From Scolanthus callimorphus (Eukaryota; Cnidaria; Anthozoa; Actiniaria; Edwardsiidae), in contig CM066916.1 in the NCBI GenBank assembly GCA_033964015.1, positions 32,009,404 through 32,073,403 of the forward strand: DNA of 64,000 nt, read 5' to 3'. Positions 33,832-45,800 of the stretch are shown here, piece after piece (position 1 is the first letter of the stretch; each line of letters begins with the position of its first letter). The translations under genes and the position numbers were made by a program. The notes beneath the pieces are model-generated. The model was not told the DNA's origin, did not search any database, and worked only from the letters and a program-made list of their open reading frames with translations.

Positions 33832-33917
33832 ATAGTCTTATCTGTCGTATCTGTCGTATCAGTCAACCGTGAAACAAAAGAATAATTCCATGCGACAGAT
33901 ACGACAGATAAGACTAT
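33832..33917. mobile_element. Short element with 25-bp perfect inverted repeats
   Basis: ATAGTCTTATCTGTCGTATC plus TGTCG (33832-33856) is exactly inverted at 33893-33917. The arm itself contains a doubled TCTGTCGTA. The loop is 36 bases. It lies in the probable 3' UTR intron of the astacin gene. Confidence 0.7.
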
Positions 33918-34004
33918 ATGGAAACCAGGCTTTATGAAAACGTGCAGAGGTCATGGAACAATGCAGTCACGTGCTAAATTCGAAAAGGAAATGCGTTTTA
34001 AATA

Positions 34005-34101
34005 ATTTACTGCAACCCATCCCATTTACTGCAACTCATCCCATTTACTGCAACTCATCCCATTTACTGCAACTCATCCCATTTACTGCAACCCATCCCT
34101 A
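34005..34101. repeat. 19-bp tandem repeat, about five copies
   Basis: Unit TGCAACTCATCCCATTTAC. Perfectly spaced, with C/T variation in ACYCATCCC. Confidence 0.92.
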
Positions 34102-34397
34102 TCCACTGTGTTGTCGTTTTATCTCAGTGACGCCTTATCGTGCGACAGGAACGATTTTCCAAGCCTTGCTCTGTTTTGTTACAACACGCTGCGATTTGTC
34201 GGCCTTAATCCACATTTATTTCAACGACAATCGCGGCCGACACAAAAACTCTGATGCGATTATACAGATTTCAATGTCAGGACGCCGGCCGAACAAATCC
34301 GCAACGTGCAAAGCAGCCTTCAGATTGTCCCACAGATATTGCCATGAAAATTAGTCAGAATTAAGCAGTTCATCGATTTTCTTTTCTTGCTTTCCAG

Positions 34398-34500
34398 GCT
34401 TGCAGACTGCTGCTAAGTGAGACTAGAGTGGTGATACAAACTGCAAATCAGTTTGAAAATGTTGTTGAAATCTTAATAAAATGATGCCAGTGAAACACAA
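34398..34500 (+). other. Probable 3' UTR exon of the astacin gene with AATAAA
   Basis: After the stop at 33550, CACCAAG is followed by a GT donor at 33567. A good acceptor, TGCTTTCCAG, ends at 34397. The following stretch contains AATAAA at 34475-34480. This gives a spliced 3' UTR; it is an inference from splice and polyadenylation signals. Confidence 0.45.
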
Positions 34501-34949
34501 TGTCAAGCTTGATTCTTGTAGCCTCTCGTGTTTCAGGATTCCTGTGGCACGATGTTTTCTCCTAAATGGTCCATCTAAAATCGGCTGCGCTCGCAGCTTC
34601 CGCACAGATTATCTAGCAGTGCTCGCTTGTTCGTGCTACGATATTCAGTGCTCGATTGCCCGCTAAATGCTCGATTGCCCGCTCCACACTAAGGCGTAAT
34701 TCAAAAGTATCCGGATTCGTTTCACCGAAAACGCATCGATTGTTCCGCTGCGCGATAAAAATCAACCTGTTTTCTTCTTCGTCTTCCTCGAAACCTCACC
34801 TCCTTCGTTTGAAGATTCTTGTGAGGGTAACAAAATTCAAAACAGAGGTTCAAAATTGGTTGGCATGGATACAAAATTACTGGGGCGATCCACCGTCTCG
34901 AATTGAAATATTTTCTTGAATGTGAATGGCTCAGATTGCATTTTTAATC

Positions 34950-35250
34950 CGCACAGGGGGTTGAGGGCCAATGGAAATTTTCCAGGGGGGTTGTTTTGGA
35001 CTCTGGAAATTCCACGGGAGGGGGGGTGTCTGGAGACTGGAAATTCCAGGGGGGAGGGGTAAAAAAAGGTGACTTTCCAGGGCCATTTTATCCAAAAATA
35101 GATTTTCCAGGGGTATTTTGCCAGAAAAAAATGGAAATTCCAGGGGAGGGGGTCCTTTATGAGGTTGGAAATTCCAGGGGAGGGGGTCTGTTTCACGAGT
35201 GGAAATTCCAAGGGAGGGGGTCTTTTTAAAAGAGGTCCTCAACCCCCCCG
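34950..35250. repeat. GGAAATTCCAGGGG tandem/dispersed repeat, five or more units
   Basis: Repeated GGAAATTCCAGGGGAGGGGG blocks separated by TCCTTTATGAGGTT, TCTGTTTCACGAG and TCTTTTTAAAAGAGG. Same family as 17940-18060. Confidence 0.85.
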
Positions 35251-35416
35251 GTGCGGTTTAAAAATGCAATCAGCCAATTCGTTTCTTGAATGTGATCTTG
35301 CCCCGTGAATGTAAAAACGTAATCTGCCCATATGGAAAATGAAGAGGGATAAAAGTTTTTAGTCCATAATTTTATTTATGAAACTTTATCATTGTTGGCT
35401 TTGGTTGTTACCGATA

Positions 35417-35514
35417 TTTAGCTAACTTTAGCCTGAGTATCAGGCGGAATTTAATTTCAAGGGGAAACGAGAGAGGCCCTGATCCTCAGGTTAAGCTAAC
35501 TTAAGTTTTGTTGT
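35417..35514. mobile_element. Small MITE-like element, 27-bp ends
   Basis: TTAGCTAACTTTAGCCTGAG at the left against CTCAGGTTAAGCTAACTTAA at the right; internal CCTGAGTATCAGG and CCTGATCCTCAGG extend the symmetry. Confidence 0.6.
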
Positions 35515-36314
35515 GGTGATAGCTTTCATAAGTGATCCTAGTGATTTTAATTTTGAATGATATCAAACTCATTTCCAATATAAAAGAACATCGAGCTAAA
35601 TTGATTGGCTCAGCAAACAATCGACTGTAAAAAGCTATTCTTAGTGCAGTAATGACCTGTCAACGGGCGCATAAATAATTAGCCAGAGCTCGGATTCCTT
35701 GGCGACGCTGTTGCGCGGTGGACAACAAAAACCCCACGCCGGCTCTGAGAGCTAGAAGAACTCAGAGCTTCGAAGAAAACAGAGTATTTTGATGCGGATC
35801 CGAATGGCTTATCCATTAATATTACTTACTAGAGCTTACCATAGTGCATAGTAAGGGTTTTTGCCCAGCTGTTTTGTAACCGGAATTGAATTTAAACTCG
35901 CTTGAAGTTGACTATCGACAAGAGGATAACTGGACTGCAGTCATTTATACTTCTTGCTTTGTTGAGAGTACATTGAGAGGTTAGAGAAATCAAGTCAAGA
36001 CTTCGAAGATTAATACAAGAGTGGTTGCTACGATTTATTGATCTGTGTTGATTGTCGAATTATTCTGTCTCTAGTTGTGGAATTCGAGAGCTCAAACTTT
36101 GAACTAACATTCCTCTATAGTAACAATCGAAACCTAACAATCCGCTGCAATCCTAACTAAATACTAGTGTATTATTTGGTGGATTATCAAAGGTTTTAGA
36201 GGCCTAAAGAAGCTCCGTTGCCAAGAACAAACTGCAAACTCTAGCGCTTATTCCGTGCGTTAATAATTTAACGAGCTGACAGTAACATTAAAAAGTTATT
36301 TATAAGCCAAGAAG

Positions 36315-39300
36315 ATGGCCGCTACAACAACTCCAATATGTTTTCCTCGCTATGTCCAAGAAGATTACCTAAAAAGTCTAAATGATAAATTTGCGAGCTA
36401 TGTCTCTCGTGTTCGAGCCATGCGAGAACAAGGGGGGCGCGCTGAAACCGCTAATTTCATTCACACAACTAAAATCATGGAGGAAGAGATTTTGTCCCTC
36501 AAGGCTATGTATGAGAGACAACTTGAAGAGTTGAGGAGCAAACTAGATGATGTTGCCAGGGATCGAACGCAACATCAACTCGCGAACGCGAAAAATGCTG
36601 CACTGGTTGCTGAACTTCAAGATAAGTGAGTTCCTAATTACTACACTTTTGCACCTTTAGCATAATCCTTAGTCCCTCAAGCAATTAACTAATTAGAAGT
36701 AATACAAAAAATTCCGTGTTATTTATTGACTCCACGATGATTTATTGTGGCGTGTTCCTATGCCAGCGTTTCTTTTGACTTTATGCGGTTAGCACTTCAA
36801 TGGTTTCCTGGGCACTCAAATGGCTTTTCGCGCTAAGTAATTTTGCAATGTGGAATTCAGTTACTAAGGGGATAACTTAAGTACATTATTAATTAATTTA
36901 TCAAGTTACCTTTTAAGATAAATGAAACCGAGTTATTGACTTACCCATGAAAAACAAATCAATATTTTTAAAGAAAATAATCTTACCTTCCCAAATGTTT
37001 TATTCCAATACTGCTTGTGAATCTGTTAGACTCAAATTCATTACCAGCTACCCCCAGTGTGTTTTCTGTAAACAATTAGAGCTCACAATAGAAAGATTAT
37101 CTAATATTTTGTCACTTTGCTCTTTTCCGCATTGTTTAAACCAAGTCTGCTTTTAAACATTTGTCAAAATATTGCGCTAGTAAATATTCAATACATTTGT
37201 CACCTAATAAACCATCCGAACCATTTTCTGCATTTTCTGCCGCCATTTTGACAGCATAGCAACATACCAAGTCGGAGAAAGCATCCATTTCCATCGGCTA
37301 ATTTAGATAATAAAGAGCAATGTTCTCAATTGAATTTGGTTCATCAAATCTGAAACTTTGTTTTTAGATGTTGATTAAGAGATTTCTACATGAACTTCAT
37401 CTTCTAATATTGAACGCAAACAATAACAAAGGAGTGGCTGACACAGGCTCTTTAAATGTACATTTAAATTCTAGATCTGATATCACTAATTACTCAACTC
37501 TGATATTCATGGTCTTTTAATTTTCGGATTAGCATATGGTTCCTAATCCACTTAAAAAAGATCAGAAGGAATATTATTAAAAAAATAAACAAAATTTTAT
37601 GATTTTATTTAATTCCAGAAAAATTAACACCTCCATGAAGGGAATTAAACAAAGGATTCCCACTCTCCCCTCTGGAATTACACAATTTATATTTTCTGTT
37701 TTTGGTGAATTGAAAAAAACGTTTGACAATCACTTTAAAAAATGTCTGTGCTCAGAATTATTATCGTTATTTTTTGCCTGTTTTGTGCTAGTCGACAGCA
37801 AGATTTTACAGCCTTTTGAACTTATTTTCAAATTATTTACTACCGGTATACATTGTACATCCATTTGTAGTATAGTTAGTATAATTTTATTTTCACATAG
37901 TGGTCTAACAGCATGGCTGTATTATATAGAAGCTGTGTGCAGGTAAATTATACTGTGCATAAAAATAGAGATTCACTATGTGGAAAATGCATCGGCCACC
38001 TCAAGAATAAACTAAAATTTAATGGTCCATTTATTTAAATTCTATGCTAATAATTTCAGACTGGCTGAAGAAACGAACACTCGTAAGAAGGTAGAGAATG
38101 CTCTTGCTGATGCCCATAGAGTGATAGCAGACAAGGATTCCCAACTGCAAGATGCGAGAGTGACAATCACACAACATCAAAACGCTCATGCCGACACCAA
38201 ACGGGACAAGGACAGCCTACAAGCGAGCTTCACACAGTCACAGCAGGCGCTGGATTCTGAGACGGCAGCTAGAGTGGACCTTCTCACGCTTGTCAATCAG
38301 CTGAGAGAGAAGCTGAGCTTCCAACAACAGCTTCATGAGAAGGTTGGTAAAAAGTGAACCACCCAAAACGAGGGGGTGGCGATCTGGGTGGCATTAAGTG
38401 TTAAATCCAGGGACGGCAGAACAGTTTTTAAAGTGGGAGGGGGGGAGGCTAAGTTTAGTGAAAATGTATGAAAACTTGGCAAAATGCCCTCCTCCAACCA
38501 CTCCCCTGGTTACACTGTCCATTAAATCTTTTTTCCATCTTCTAGGCACTGCACTGTTCACCTGCACAAACTAAAAAATTATTCTAATTTTCAAATTTCA
38601 GGAGTTGTATGAGATGAGGGCCAGGCTGGAAGAAGCTGAGAAAACAATTCTGCTGGCACAGGAGAGGCTAAATGAGCATAACATCATAGACGAAAACTTG
38701 TCGGCAATGCTGGCCAAGGTCAAGATGCATTGTGACTATGAACTGAGGCAGTTCAAGGAGCACTCGGAAATCTCACATCAAAATAGCATGAACCAAATGA
38801 GGTTACAGCTCGATACTGAGAGTAAGAACTTGGAGGCAGCTACCGATGAGAACATTAGGATGAAGGCTCAACTGGAGACTTTACAGTCAAGGATTATCAA
38901 CTCTGATGCAAAGGTATGAGGGCTCCACCAGAGGGGGAGACCCCTTCTTCCACATGTTGTAGCCCCTTCCCTTCAAAGTGTGCTTCACAGGCCTTGCACT
39001 CTGGCTGTGTAGGCACACGGAAGAGTGAGAGGCAAGGCTGAAATGGGTTGACATCTCTGCACAGCACCCACTTTCCTCCTATCTAAGCCAGTCTGCACTC
39101 CTTAGCTGTACATGTTGTAGGGTCCCAGGCAATACTTTTTTGTTAGAGTGTATTTTTGCAAATCTCCTGGGTTTCTAGCTGCAGCAAGACTTATTATTAT
39201 TATTTTAGATGTTTTTATTGTATTTAATATAAAGATGAAAGGCACATAGAAAAAACGTTTTGACCAAACATTTGCAACTGTAAACCTTGGCAGAACATTC

Positions 39301-42300
39301 CTACGCAAATTGTGAATCAAACCTTGCCAGCAGGGAGGCCATTTGATTTCCATTTACATGGGAAATCAAATGGGAGGCCATTTTATCCATTTACATGGAA
39401 ATCACATTGCACACTCTTATTCAAGAAATGTGGTCTATTGTTGTATAAAAATGGATAAAAAAAATTGTTCTCTAAATCTTTTTGCTCATCTTACCTCCAT
39501 TCTAGTCTGCAAGCCTTGAGGCCCAAAATGCTTCCCTTATTCAAGCCCTTGAAATGGAGAGGCAGCAGGCCTCTAACAACATCAAGAACTTGGAGGCCAA
39601 GCTGCGCGAGCTACAGGAAGCACTGATGGCTAAGATACGAGAGCTAGGCCTGGCATACAATGCTCATGTGCCCCTAGATCTAGAGTTGGATTCGTTTGCT
39701 ACTCTCCTGGAAGCAGAAGAAAGAAGGTAGGACAGGAGTTAGCTTTTATTATATTTATTTAGAAATGCTACAAATGCTTACTTTCAACCTAGCTGGACAA
39801 AGTCATCAATTAAAAATATTAATAAAATGTGATATTAAGGTCATTCATTGTCTTCTCGTAGGCTCAACCTGTCACTACAGGGCAACCCTCCTTTACCAAC
39901 ACCACTAAGGTCACAGACCTGGACAAGTGCAACTACTACAGTGCCTAAAAAAACTGTGACAGAGGTCATGAGACGTCCAGCCAGTACACTTGGTGTTGTG
40001 CCAATCAGCACTAGTACCATTACAACTTTCAGGAAGCCAGTAACCAGGCCAAAAACTACATCAGGTACAGTTGGTACATTCCAGGAAATATTCATACTCC
40101 CCCCTGGATTGGAAAGGCCAGGGGGAGGGGATCAATAGCTCATATTTCCCAATGCAATCACACTATATTTGTCACTGAAAATTCTAGTAAAGATTCATAC
40201 CCCTATCACAGAGGGAATTGGAACGTCCAGGGGGAGGGGGTCAATAATCCTCCCATTTACAATACAATTACTGCATTTTTCACGGAAAATTCCAGGAAGG
40301 TGGGGTCTCTTAAGCAATTTAATAGTGATAGAAAATCAAACAGTTGTTTGCAGTGGTTTCTCTCCTCACACAACAACTGAAAGCCCGATTGATTTCCATG
40401 CGGGGCATGGAAATTGATTTATGGGGAACAGATGAAAAGGTTTATTATATAATCTGAAGATATACAGCATAGCCCCTCACCAGACTCAAGAACTTTATCA
40501 GACAGGCTCTTAAAGTTATTAAGGTTCATAGGCTATTTGATGGTACCACTATAGTAAAGGTTGATTTTTAATTTCACATTATAGTAACCTATCAGTAAAA
40601 ACTCAACCCTAGCCTAAGAAAAAAAGGAAACCTCTATAATGTTTTCAAGGAAGCTCACTGTGGATTATTGTTTTAAAGATTTAGAGGGGATTTCAGAGGG
40701 CTGTTGGTTGTTGGTTATTTGCAATCACTTTGCAATATCACTCTACCATAGGTTTTGTTCAGAAATGGTGTGTAATCAGTTTGTGATTGGTTTCACAACA
40801 GTCATATGAAAGGGTCCTCATGGACTTCAGGAAAGTATCCAACCACTCCTGTTTTAACCCCCTCCTTTTACATATTTCTCTCACTGTAGGTATCCTATCA
40901 GCAAACAAGACAGTGCCTTTCCCAAGTGAGCCCATAACAACATCCAGTCCCTACAGGCACTCCTATAATTACATCCCAAACTTTGTGGACTATCACAGCC
41001 CTACATCAAGGTAAGATATTTACTGATTTACAACACCCATTTATGGCTGACTTACATGCTGTTATTTCTTGTAAACTTCATTTAGCACCCCCTGCTGAGG
41101 GCGTGCTGTACTTGATCAGCATTGATTTCCAGGGTGGTTATGCTATAACCACAGGAGTAAAATTCCAGGGAGAAAATTTATGGAATTCCAGAGTGGGTAA
41201 ACATAAATTCCAGGGTGGCCAAAAAGAAATTTACTGGAACTCCAGGGTGGGTATTTAGGACAGCTTAAATTTTCCAGGGTGGGTAGCTAAAGTTGGGGGT
41301 CCTCAACGGAGGGTGCAGATTTTTTGCGACTGTCCATTCAGTGTTGGCCCGTCTGTGACAACACAACAGATTGTTTCGTGTCAGGACGACTTTTGTTCGG
41401 GCAAATCATAAAAACGTAAGCTTACGTTGCGGCTCAAAATAAGCTTACGGCACGGCAAAGCACAGACCCACAGTGCGTGTTTTTATGTTGTTTCAGTTTC
41501 AGTATTATATCGGTTATGTTGAGTTGCTTTACACCAAGAAAAGCATACGAAATGCATGCTTCAAAAATATACTTAAGTTTCCTATCTTAATTAATTAACT
41601 TATTAAATATTAAAGTATTACTTTCGCGTCTCTGTATTCTGTTGGTCCTTGTTTTGTACCTTGCTAGCAGAGGCAACATAGTCTTGCTTTGTGTTTTGTA
41701 GTGGCGAAAAATAAAAAGTTGAAAAATACAAGAAACATAAAAGTAAACTTGAAAGCAAATGCAAGGAGATAAAAAGTAGCCTCTGCTCGCAGCAACGTAT
41801 CGAAATACGTTCTCAGTGCGAAGTGCGTTTCTCGGTAGTTCCAGAAACGATTTGTTAATAGTGTCTAGTTTTTTAAGATACACGGAAAGGACATTAATTT
41901 TCTTACCATTTGAACTTTTGCAGACAGGCGCGATATTCTACAGTTTTCGTTTATCCGATATTTACTTGATAATTATCTTTTGTCTATTATCGGATGTTTA
42001 TCAGATACTTGATTCAAGGAAGATATTATCAGATATTTATTCGATAATATCATAGGTTGTGAGGGTTGAACTATAAAGATTAATGGAAATCTAGTATTTG
42101 ATATCGGATATTTTCACCTTGCAACTGATAGTTATTGTTTATCCGATATTTACTTGATAATTATCTTTTTGTCTATTATCGGATGTTTATCAGATACTTG
42201 ATTTAAGGAAGATATTATCAGATATTTATTCGATAATATCAATTGTTGTAAGGGTTGAACTATAAGATGAATGGAAATCTAGTAACTGATATTTATCGGA

Positions 42301-42788
42301 TATTTTCACCTTGCAACCGATAGTTTTCGTTTATCCGATATTTACTGATAATTATCTTTTTGTCTATTATCGATTGTTTATCAGATACTTGATTTAAGGA
42401 AGATATTATCAGATATTTATTCGATAATATCATAGGTTGTGAGGGTTGAACTATAAAGATTAATGGAAATCTAGTAACTGATATTTATCGGATATTTTTA
42501 CCTTGCAACTGATAGTTTTCGTTTATCCGATATTTACGTGATAATTATCTTTTTGTCTATTATTGGATGTTTATCAGATACTTGATTTAAGGAAGATATT
42601 ATCAGATATTTATTCGATAATATCATAGGTTGTGAGGGTTGAACTATAAAGATTAATGGAAATCTAGTAACTGATATTTATCGGATATTTTCACCTTGCA
42701 ACTGATAGTTATCGTTTATCGGATATATAATTGATAATTATCTTTTTGTCTATTATCGGATGTTTATCAGATACTTGATTTAAGGAAG

Positions 42789-42823
<35 letters not shown>

Positions 42824-42824
42824 C

Positions 42825-42855
<31 letters not shown>

Positions 42856-45800
42856 ATGGGCTATTGACTCAGAGGCCATGAGGGCGAGAGGAATAATTGT
42901 TTTAGTCAAATCACACTAGTAGGTCAATTTGTATTGCAAAAAAAATGTTTTTGTTCTGGTCATTTGCCATTTTCTGGCTTTCAAATCCGACACTTTTCGC
43001 TACTAGTAGGCTATAACTTATAGCCTACTAGTAGCTCAACCAATCAGAACGCAGTATTAATAATAGACCACTAGTGTGATTTGACTAATATCAGATATTT
43101 ATTCGATAATATCATAGGCTGTAAGGGTTGAACTACCAAGGTGAATGGAAATCTAGTAACTGATATTTATCGGATATTTTCACCTTGCAACTGATAGTTA
43201 TTGTTTATCGGATATTTACTTGATAATTATCTTTTTGTCTATTTTCGGATGTTTATCAGATACTTGATTTAAGGAAGATATATAGAGGATATTACACGGT
43301 GGCGCGAAGATATGGATTTTATTTTCGAGTGGCAAGAACAATATTTTACGAACGAGCGCAGCGAGTGAGTAAAATATTGTTTTTGACACGAGAAAATAAA
43401 ATCCATATCTTCAAGCCACCGTGTAATGTTCTTTTTATTATATGGATAAGAATTAACATAGCGGCAAAATATAACAAATTGAACAACTCACTTGGTAAAG
43501 TCGAAAGTGTTTATTTGTGAAATGCTCCCTCAATCTTTCTGATTCCCAGTGTCGTTAAGAACTAATTTCCCTTTTTGTGTTGCTGTAGCATTCTCTGCCA
43601 TAGTTGAAATAAGGTTTTTCTCGTTAGAACTAGAACAAAACTTAGTTTTGTGGCTTAAAACTCGAGTGACCGAGCGAGATTTCACTGCAGACGAAAGTGA
43701 GGAAAACAACACTGCAAACGTGCACATCCGGGACATGCGGTACATAACTTTTTCATATTTTCACTAGTGAAGATATGGAAAATACGAGTGTTTTAGTTTC
43801 CGGTAAAACACTTGCATCCATATAATAATATCAGATATTTATTCGATAATATCAATTGTTGTAAGGGTTGAACTATAAAGATGAATGGAAATCTAGTAAC
43901 TGATATTTATCGGATATTTTCACCTTGCAACCGATAGATTTCGTTTATCCGATATTTACTTGATAATTATCTTTTTGTCTATTATCGATTGTTTATCAGA
44001 TACTTGATTTAAGGAAGATATTATCAGATATTTATTCGATAATATCATAGGTTGTGAGGGTTGAACTATAAAGATTAATGGAAATCTAGTAACTGATATT
44101 TATCGGATATTTTTACCTTGCAACTGATAGTTTTCGTTTATCCGATATTTACGTGATAATTATCTTTTTGTCTATTATTGGATGTTTATCAGATACTTGA
44201 TTTAAGGAAGATATTATCAGATATTTATTCGATAATATCATAGGTTGTGAGGGTTGAACTATAAAGATTAATGGAAATCTAGTAACTGATATTTATCGGA
44301 TATTTTTATCTTGCAACTGATAGTTTTCGTTTATCGGATATTTACTTGATAATTATCTTTTTGTCTATTATCGGATGTTTATCAGATACTTGATTTAAGG
44401 AAGATATTATCAGATATTTATTCGATAATTTCATAGGCTGTAAGGGTTGAACTACCAAGATGAATGGAAATCTAGTAACTGATATTTATCGGATATTTTC
44501 ACCTTGCAACTGATAGTTATCGTTTATCGGATATTTACTTGATAATTATCTTTTTGTCTATTATCGGATGTTTATCAGATACTTGATTTAAGAAAGATAT
44601 TATCAGATATTTATTCGATAATTTCATAGGCTGTAAGGGTTGAACTACCAAGATGAATGGAAATCTAGTAACTGATATTTATCGGATATTTTCACCTTGC
44701 AACTGATAGTTTTCGTTTATCGGATATTTACTTGATAATTATCTTTTTGTCTATTTTCGGATGTTTATCAGATACTTGATTTAAGGAAGATATTATCAGA
44801 TATTTATTCGATAATATCATAGGCTGTAAGGGTTGAACTACCAAGATGAATGGAAATCTAGTAACTGATATTTATCGGATATTTTCACCTTGCAATTGAT
44901 AGTTTTCGTTTATCGGATATTTACTTGATAATTATCTTTTTGTCTATTTTCGGATGTTTATCAGATACTTGATTTAAGGAAGATATTATCAGATATTTAT
45001 TCGATAATATCATAGGCTGTAAGGGTTGAACTACCAAGATGAATGGAAATCTAGTAACTGATATTTATCGGATATTTTCACCTTGCAACTGATAGTTTTC
45101 GTTTATCGGATATTTACTTGATAATTATCTTTTTGTCTATTTTCGGATGTTTATCAGATACTTGATTTAAGGAAGATATTATCAGATATTTATTCGATAA
45201 TATCATAGGTTGTGAGGGTTGAACTATCAAGATGAATGGAAATCTAGTAACTGATATTTATCGGATATTTTAACCTTGCAACCGGTAGTTTTCGTTTATC
45301 CGATACTTACTTGATAATGATCTATTATCTATTATCATATGTTTATCAGATACTTGATTTAAGACAGATATTATCAGATAGTTATTCGATAATATCATAG
45401 GTTGTAAGGGTTGACTTTTCAATGTGAAGTATCAAAAAGACCAATATATAATCATGCTTTCAATCTGTAAATCAGTCAGATTACACTTAAATGACATCAA
45501 ATTTAGTTTACCTATAGACTGATACCTGTCAATGATCTCTTCGTAAAATGTGTGCTCATATGTATGCCAGTTTGTCCGATAATAAGTCCCAAACACGGCC
45601 AATTTTGCTAAAAATTCGAAATTAAAAGCGCACTTTTCCCCTATTTTGAGTCTCTGTATGTTGCCATAGATACAGCGCCTAGAAACGGATGATAAAGATT
45701 GATCAATGACTATTATTCGTTGATTACTACAATAAGTTTGAGCTACGTTGAGTGAAAACTCGCTGCTTTACAGCATTTCTTGAAGGTGCGGTATTTGGGT

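Larger units (their letters stand above)
41933..45410. repeat. Satellite 1: about 15 copies of a 189-193 bp unit
   Basis: Each unit runs GATATTTATTCGATAATATC, GGGTTGAACTA, AATGGAAATCTAGTAACTGA, TATCGGATATTTTCACCTTG, TGATAATTATCTTTTTGTC and CAGATACTTGATTTAAG. CAGATACTTG recurs near 42002, 42191, 42382, 42575 and 42768, and so on. Two inserts (42795-43088, 43283-43829) interrupt it at the same unit position. Confidence 0.95.

Noticed and set aside
34005..34101. Second CRISPR-like pattern
   Set aside because: Simple 19-bp tandem repeat, no spacers.
38400..38470. Element end CCAGGGACGGCAGAACAG, similar to 8230-8255
   Set aside because: Similarity is short, and no opposite end was identified at either place.
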